From assembly GCA_947626285.1 (NCBI GenBank), contig CANQRR010000027.1, positions 1 to 46,544 of the forward strand: a DNA stretch of 46,544 nucleotides. The letters are read 5' to 3'. The translations under genes and the position numbers were made by a program. This DNA is from an uncultured Lachnospiraceae bacterium. Lineage in GTDB: Bacteria; Bacillota; Clostridia; Lachnospirales; Lachnospiraceae. Under the pieces are notes generated by a model. That model was not told where the DNA came from and did not search any database. It saw only the letters and a list, made by a program, of their open reading frames with translations. Shown here one piece after another: positions 43,341 to 46,544 of this stretch (its first letter is position 1; each line of letters begins with the position of its first letter).

Positions 43341-43408
43341 CTGATCGGCCCGCCAGGCCAAAATCGGCGCCAAAACGCAAGTGAGGCAGGACCAATCGGC
43401 CCTGCCCC
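43341..43408. repeat. 68-bp dispersed repeat, copy 1
   Basis: This 68-base segment is about 90 percent identical (61 of 68) to the one at 44678-44745 in the same orientation. It contains a GGCAGG/CCTGCC hairpin. The rest of the 222-base interval between the DAHP synthase and HigA genes holds no gene I can support. Confidence 0.85.
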
Positions 43409-43519
43409 ATCAAATTCAACATCTCTATCTTATAGATTATTCCAGTTTTACGATCTTTCCCTCATGAACAGAAAACCGCCTCATCGGCAGACAGCACCCT
43501 TATCCATCAGCGTATGATT

Positions 43520-43810
43520 TTACGCCCGCTTTGATATTGGTTTAATAGAAAGGGTGTATCCAAGCGGGGTAAGAATTTTAAATAATGTGTCAATCTGCGG
43601 GGACGATTTCATGCTTTCCAGTCTGGCAATCGCAGGCTGCTTAACCCCACTCAATTTCGCCAGCTGCCTTTGAGAAATCCCCTGAGCTTCTCTTGCCTCA
43701 ATCATCTTTCCGATCAATGCCGCCTGAAAAAGGATCCGTTCCCGCTCTGCATCGCTGACTCTGGATTCATCAGACATATATTCTTCAAAAGTATTAACTA
43801 TTTTCTTCAT
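43520..43810 (-). CDS. higA: HigA-type antitoxin (Cro/C1 helix-turn-helix)
   Basis: A 96-residue protein with an XRE helix-turn-helix (AREAQGISQRQLAKLSGVKQPAIARLES, about 38-65) and a C-terminal LFKILTPLGYTLSI typical of HigA-like antitoxins. Its ATG overlaps the toxin stop as ATGA. The toxin-first order is that of HigBA. It probably represses its own operon at the palindrome at 44201-44222. Confidence 0.9.
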   Translation of the reverse strand: MKKIVNTFEEYMSDESRVSDAERERILFQAALIGKMIEAREAQGISQRQLAKLSGVKQPAIARLESMKSSPQIDTLFKILTPLGYTLSIKPISKRA

Positions 43811-44172
43811 TGTAAACTATTCCTTTCCATATATTCCTGCATGTTTTTTCGTGCCTTTTCCAGTTCCTTTTTAGGAGTCTTCTGGGACTTTTTTATAAAA
43901 TGATGCACCATTATAAACTTATTATCCTTCCAGCAAAAGAAGAATATCCTATTTGACAACGGCCTCAGTTCCCAAAGGTTTCCTTCGATGTGTTTGACAA
44001 ACGGCTCTCCTATCCGCGTTCCATATTCCGTCAACACTGCCATATATGCAAGAATCTTTTCCTTGTTTATTCTGGCGTTTTTATCAGTATTCGCTTTGTC
44101 CTTTAATTCATCTAAATAATCTACAATCTCCGATTTCCCATTCTTATCCCTATAAAATACAATTTCGAACAT
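43807..44172 (-). CDS. higB: HigB-type toxin (RelE-fold mRNA interferase)
   Basis: A 121-residue toxin: MFEIVFYRDKNGKSEIVDYL at the start, GTRIGEPFVKHIEGNLWELRPLSNRIFFFCW in the centre and FIMVHHFIKKSQKTPKKELEKA at the end, the phage-derived Gp49/HigB pattern. It cleaves ribosome-bound mRNA in characterised relatives. I chose ATG 44172 because the longer frame would run through the promoter. The gene looks intact. Confidence 0.9.
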   Translation of the reverse strand: MFEIVFYRDKNGKSEIVDYLDELKDKANTDKNARINKEKILAYMAVLTEYGTRIGEPFVKHIEGNLWELRPLSNRIFFFCWKDNKFIMVHHFIKKSQKTPKKELEKARKNMQEYMERNSLQ

Positions 44173-44200
44173 ACTTGTATGTTTTACTCTCGCCCAAGTT

Positions 44201-44229
44201 AAGATAACATATTTGTTATCTTCTGTCAA
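44201..44229 (-). promoter_or_regulatory. HigBA promoter with overlapping perfect palindrome
   Basis: TTGACA (44224-44229) and TATCTT (44201-44206) on the minus strand with a 17-base spacer. Nine-base half sites AAGATAACA and TGTTATCTT around a four-base centre (44201-44222) cover the -10 box and spacer, the expected place for HigA autorepression. Confidence 0.8.
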
Positions 44230-44311
44230 CAATATTTTTTCCTGTGTAATCTGCTGGAAACGCAAACAGAACGTAAGCACAAAATAAAAGGGTATGGTCA
44301 ATTATTCTAGC

Positions 44312-44578
44312 TTACAATTTGTTTACACATTGTTCTCGCATCTTTTCATTCCATGGTGCGAAACTTTCAAGCTCTTTGTCTGACATATCCGCATTGGGCC
44401 TGACATCCAAAAGGTATTTCAGGTATTTTTGCGGATTTAGGCCATTGGATCACGCCGTTTCTAAAAGAGAGTATAACACCATGCCTGCATCGGCTCCATC
44501 CGTGGTGTCACAAAACGGCCAGTTCCGCCGTCCGATAGTTACGGGACGGATGCTGTTCTCGCTCATATTGTTCGACAG
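44312..44578 (-). pseudogene. IS66-family transposase, C-terminal remnant
   Basis: Read on the minus strand, LSNNMSENSIRPVTIGRRNWPF (about 44513-44578) is the hallmark of IS66 TnpC transposases. It continues through VLYSLLETA, an in-frame TGA, then SNGLNPQKYLKYLLDV and a stop at 44312. The N-terminal 80 percent is missing and the remaining part is interrupted, so it is inactive. The remainder of the interval to 44931 contains repeat copy 2 and no gene I can support. Confidence 0.85.
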
Positions 44579-44677
44579 GCTGCTGTTTGTTGAATTATAT
44601 CTGCAATTTTCAAGGTTCTTCGGAGCCTTTTTTCTGACTCCAGCTTTTCATAGACTGCTTGTTTTGTACCGTTTACG

Positions 44678-44745
44678 CTGATCGACCCGCCGGGCCAAAA
44701 TCGACGCCGGAACGCAAACGAGGCAGGACCAATCGGCCCTGCCCC
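44678..44745. repeat. 68-bp dispersed repeat, copy 2
   Basis: Same orientation and length as copy 1 (43341-43408), with seven differences. It abuts the IS66 remnant's truncated side. The two copies bracket 1.27 kb holding higBA and the transposase fragment. Confidence 0.85.
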
Positions 44746-44931
44746 CGTTTCTTCTCTTTTATTCTCCTTTGTTCTCTTTCCGTCTATTTTATGTATAGAA
44801 TTCCCCTGCGCCATTTTAGATGAAATCCGCCGGAACCGGCGTAAACAACAGCCTAGATTTGAATGTAGACGTTTCTCATCTGTGTCTTTCCGGTAATCCA
44901 TACATCGCCGGCTTTCTCCATGTACAGCACC

Positions 44932-45801
44932 TTACTGCTGTACTGTATCGGAAATGCGCTGCATAAACTCCTCCACGGAAACTGCGGCCGCCGCCTGCTT
45001 CAGATAACGCCTCAGTATTTCAGCGTCCTTCTCCGAAAGGATAACATTCCTCACTTCTTCCGGCACTTTACCCGGCAGATCCTCCAACAAGTCGAGGATA
45101 TCCTCTACCTTTCCTTCTGCTTTTCCAGCCTCGCGCTGTTCCTGCAGCATCTCCTGAAATATCATGTACCTCGCCCCCATCTCCCGGCTCGCCTTCACGC
45201 CGCGCACCGCGGCCTGCAGCCGACGCACATAGTCATCCTCAGATTCTTTTGTACTCTCCTGCAAACTTGCTCCTATGTATCTCAGAAGGCTGACAAGCCC
45301 CGACGGCACCTCCTCCGGATTCTTCCCGCAGGTGCTCAGGAACATCGTCGTCTGTCCGTCCTGGAGGGCAAACCCCTGCTCTTCCAGACACATGTTCCGA
45401 AACGTATACCGGTACTTCCCTTGTGCAAACGGATCGAAATCACAGATAAAGATCACGTATGCGTCCGGAAGGCTCCCGTACCCGTATCCACGTCCCAGCA
45501 ACTCCATGTCGATTTCACCGTGATAATACCGCGCCCTGCGCTCCAGGGCCGGCTTGGGAGCCACCTGCATCTCGACGTTGAATCGAGTACGCTTCTCATC
45601 ACTCGCCTCAACGTCCAAACGCACTCCCTTATACTCTGGATGGTACACTAAACTTTTCTCGGTGCTGACCGTCAGCTTCCCGATCGGGAAACCGAGCGCC
45701 ATCTCGAGGAACGGCCTGCAGTTCTCAGGCTCACTCATCACTGCCCCGAACATGAAATTGTCCTTCATTGTCAGCGCTTCTAATTTTTTAAATTCTGCCA
45801 T
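44932..45801 (-). CDS. Rpn-family recombination-promoting nuclease / PD-(D/E)XK transposase-like protein
   Basis: A 289-residue protein. The N-terminus MKDNFMFGAVMSEPENCRPFLEMALG and the segment VRLDVEASDEKRTRFNVEMQV are the Rpn/PDDEXK_2 family signature. The second contains the predicted nuclease residues: D in RLDV, and E and Q in NVEMQ. A C-terminal helical region with EKDAEILRRYLKQAA follows. Such proteins are abundant in Lachnospiraceae and E. coli RpnA promotes RecA-independent recombination. GGAGG precedes the ATG. Confidence 0.88.
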   Translation of the reverse strand: MAEFKKLEALTMKDNFMFGAVMSEPENCRPFLEMALGFPIGKLTVSTEKSLVYHPEYKGVRLDVEASDEKRTRFNVEMQVAPKPALERRARYYHGEIDMELLGRGYGYGSLPDAYVIFICDFDPFAQGKYRYTFRNMCLEEQGFALQDGQTTMFLSTCGKNPEEVPSGLVSLLRYIGASLQESTKESEDDYVRRLQAAVRGVKASREMGARYMIFQEMLQEQREAGKAEGKVEDILDLLEDLPGKVPEEVRNVILSEKDAEILRRYLKQAAAAVSVEEFMQRISDTVQQ

Positions 45802-46029
45802 ATATGATCCTCCACTTGGCGCAGAGGAATTCTATGCGTTTATTATAGAACAGGCGCAAGGAAAATGCAAGCAATAAAATGTTCCAGCATGCCCAAAATG
45901 GTTGCCCGTGATATAACGAATAATATAATAGCCAAATTTATCACTGAGAATATTCTATACCTGACCAAGCTAGCAGGACTCGCAAATACTCTCAGCTGAT
46001 ATGCTTCTCCTAAGTGGAGCATTGATATA

Positions 46030-46053
46030 TAAAAAAGAACATCTCATATGTTC
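46030..46053 (-). terminator. Terminator of the acyltransferase gene
   Basis: GAACAT and ATGTTC form a six-pair stem with a five-base loop, followed by six Ts on the minus strand, a few bases after the stop at 46058. Confidence 0.7.
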
Positions 46054-46057
46054 AATA

Positions 46058-46544
46058 CTATATGAATTTGCGTATAAAAGGTACTAATCTTAATAAATAT
46101 ACCCCGATATAACATATGCCCATCACAGCACTGCACATGAGCAATATCGCCAGCATTTGGTTCAGCCCATTGTGTATGAGCATATCCTGCAAGGTATTGA
46201 ATATCTTATTCTCTAAAACAAACGGGTGGATTAAATATACCCCGAACGTGCAGTTTCCCAGCATATTGATCCATCTTCTGATTGTCTGTGGCAACTGTAC
46301 TTTGCCAAATATATATTCAACTATTAAAAATAGTGCTCCGCAATATGAAGCAGAAAACGACAGGAAATACTTTTCATTTTGATAATCCCCGGTTAGTTTC
46401 CCATATCGAGCTGACAAGTAACAGGTTAGGGATAGACCCAATATTGCTATAATGCATATAGCTTTTACCCCCCCCCAGACCGTCTCAAAACTTGTTTTCT
46501 GCAACAAAAAATGCCAGATATATTTCTTACGAAATAGATATCTG
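46058..46544 (-). CDS. Acyltransferase family 3 membrane protein, C-terminal part (5' end beyond window)
   Basis: The frame is open to the right edge; 161 residues are visible. They contain at least four hydrophobic helices and MLGNCTFGVYLIHPFVL, the motif near the C-terminus of acyltransferase-3 (OafA/YrhL-like) proteins that O-acetylate surface glycans. A run of nine Gs (46468-46476, coding the GG of VWGGVK) lies in the reading frame, so slippage would truncate the protein. Function is inferred from the motif and topology. Confidence 0.75.
   Translation of the reverse strand, partial: RYLFRKKYIWHFLLQKTSFETVWGGVKAICIIAILGLSLTCYLSARYGKLTGDYQNEKYFLSFSASYCGALFLIVEYIFGKVQLPQTIRRWINMLGNCTFGVYLIHPFVLENKIFNTLQDMLIHNGLNQMLAILLMCSAVMGICYIGVYLLRLVPFIRKFI

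Noticed and set aside
44563-44901. A 112-codon minus-strand frame spanning repeat copy 2
   Set aside because: It crosses the repeat and the truncated end of the IS66 remnant in a different frame, so it is a chance fusion of unrelated pieces.
45802-46057. A 33-codon plus-strand frame (about 45899-46000) between the Rpn and acyltransferase genes
   Set aside because: It has no ribosome site and no family resemblance, and the region is AT-rich, where such frames arise by chance.
1-46544. CRISPR arrays, tRNA or rRNA genes
   Set aside because: No regularly spaced repeats, no tRNA arms and no rRNA segments were found by eye. The one TTCGAAC-like segment near 20200 belongs to the TPP riboswitch.

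Overview
The window looks like a chromosomal segment of an anaerobic Bacillota, most likely a Lachnospiraceae-type gut Clostridia. The reasons are strong AGGAGG-like ribosome sites, sigma-A promoters, the scpA-scpB-DD-carboxypeptidase order, a biotin-dependent sodium-pump decarboxylase operon, a YtrA-type GntR/ABC operon, a Rpn-family nuclease and a RhuM-containing type I restriction locus. This is inference; there is no rRNA or tRNA in the window to confirm it. Nearly all genes are on the minus strand. The only plus-strand genes I support are a small Cro/C1-type regulator (3237-3473) and a DAHP synthase (42263-43297). Most other plus-strand open frames are shadows produced by codon bias.

Layout. 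1-3092: a surface-glycan operon read leftward, with a family 2 glycosyltransferase, a DUF4254 protein split into two genes, and a nucleotidyltransferase/kinase/SIS fusion that runs off the left edge. 3237-4185: a small regulator and a RelB-type antitoxin whose PIN toxin has been deleted internally. 4220-7064: a GntR regulator with an ABC exporter. 7236-8659: a small membrane protein and a TatD hydrolase. 8690-17103: a more AT-rich type I restriction-modification island (half-size S, M, RhuM, S, R, YgjP-like peptidase). 17182-20290: a TPP-riboswitch-controlled thiamine-precursor ABC transporter, followed by thiN (20307-20978). 21004-22411: a three-gene DUF4160 cassette and an HD-domain protein.

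22557-28388: a five-gene operon for a biotin-dependent, sodium-translocating decarboxylase or transcarboxylase. Two different carboxyltransferases share one biotin carrier and one membrane pump. 28473-33502: DD-carboxypeptidase, scpB, scpA, a metallophosphoesterase and a second DD-carboxypeptidase. 33575-38557: cardiolipin synthase, rpsU, alaS and a 49-residue membrane protein. 38662-42059: RNase HI, a DUF6020 membrane glycosyltransferase-like protein and a polytopic family 2 glycosyltransferase. These are divergent from aroF (42118-43297).

43298-46544 is accessory: two copies of a 68-bp repeat bracket a HigBA toxin-antitoxin pair and an IS66 transposase remnant. A Rpn-family nuclease follows, then an acyltransferase that runs off the right edge and carries a nine-G tract that could make it phase-variable.

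The best candidates for something unusual are the dual-carboxyltransferase sodium-pump operon with its structured leader, the type I locus with an extra half-size S subunit, RhuM and a peptidase, the split and internally duplicated DUF4254 pair, the DUF4160 three-gene cassette, and the G9-containing acyltransferase.
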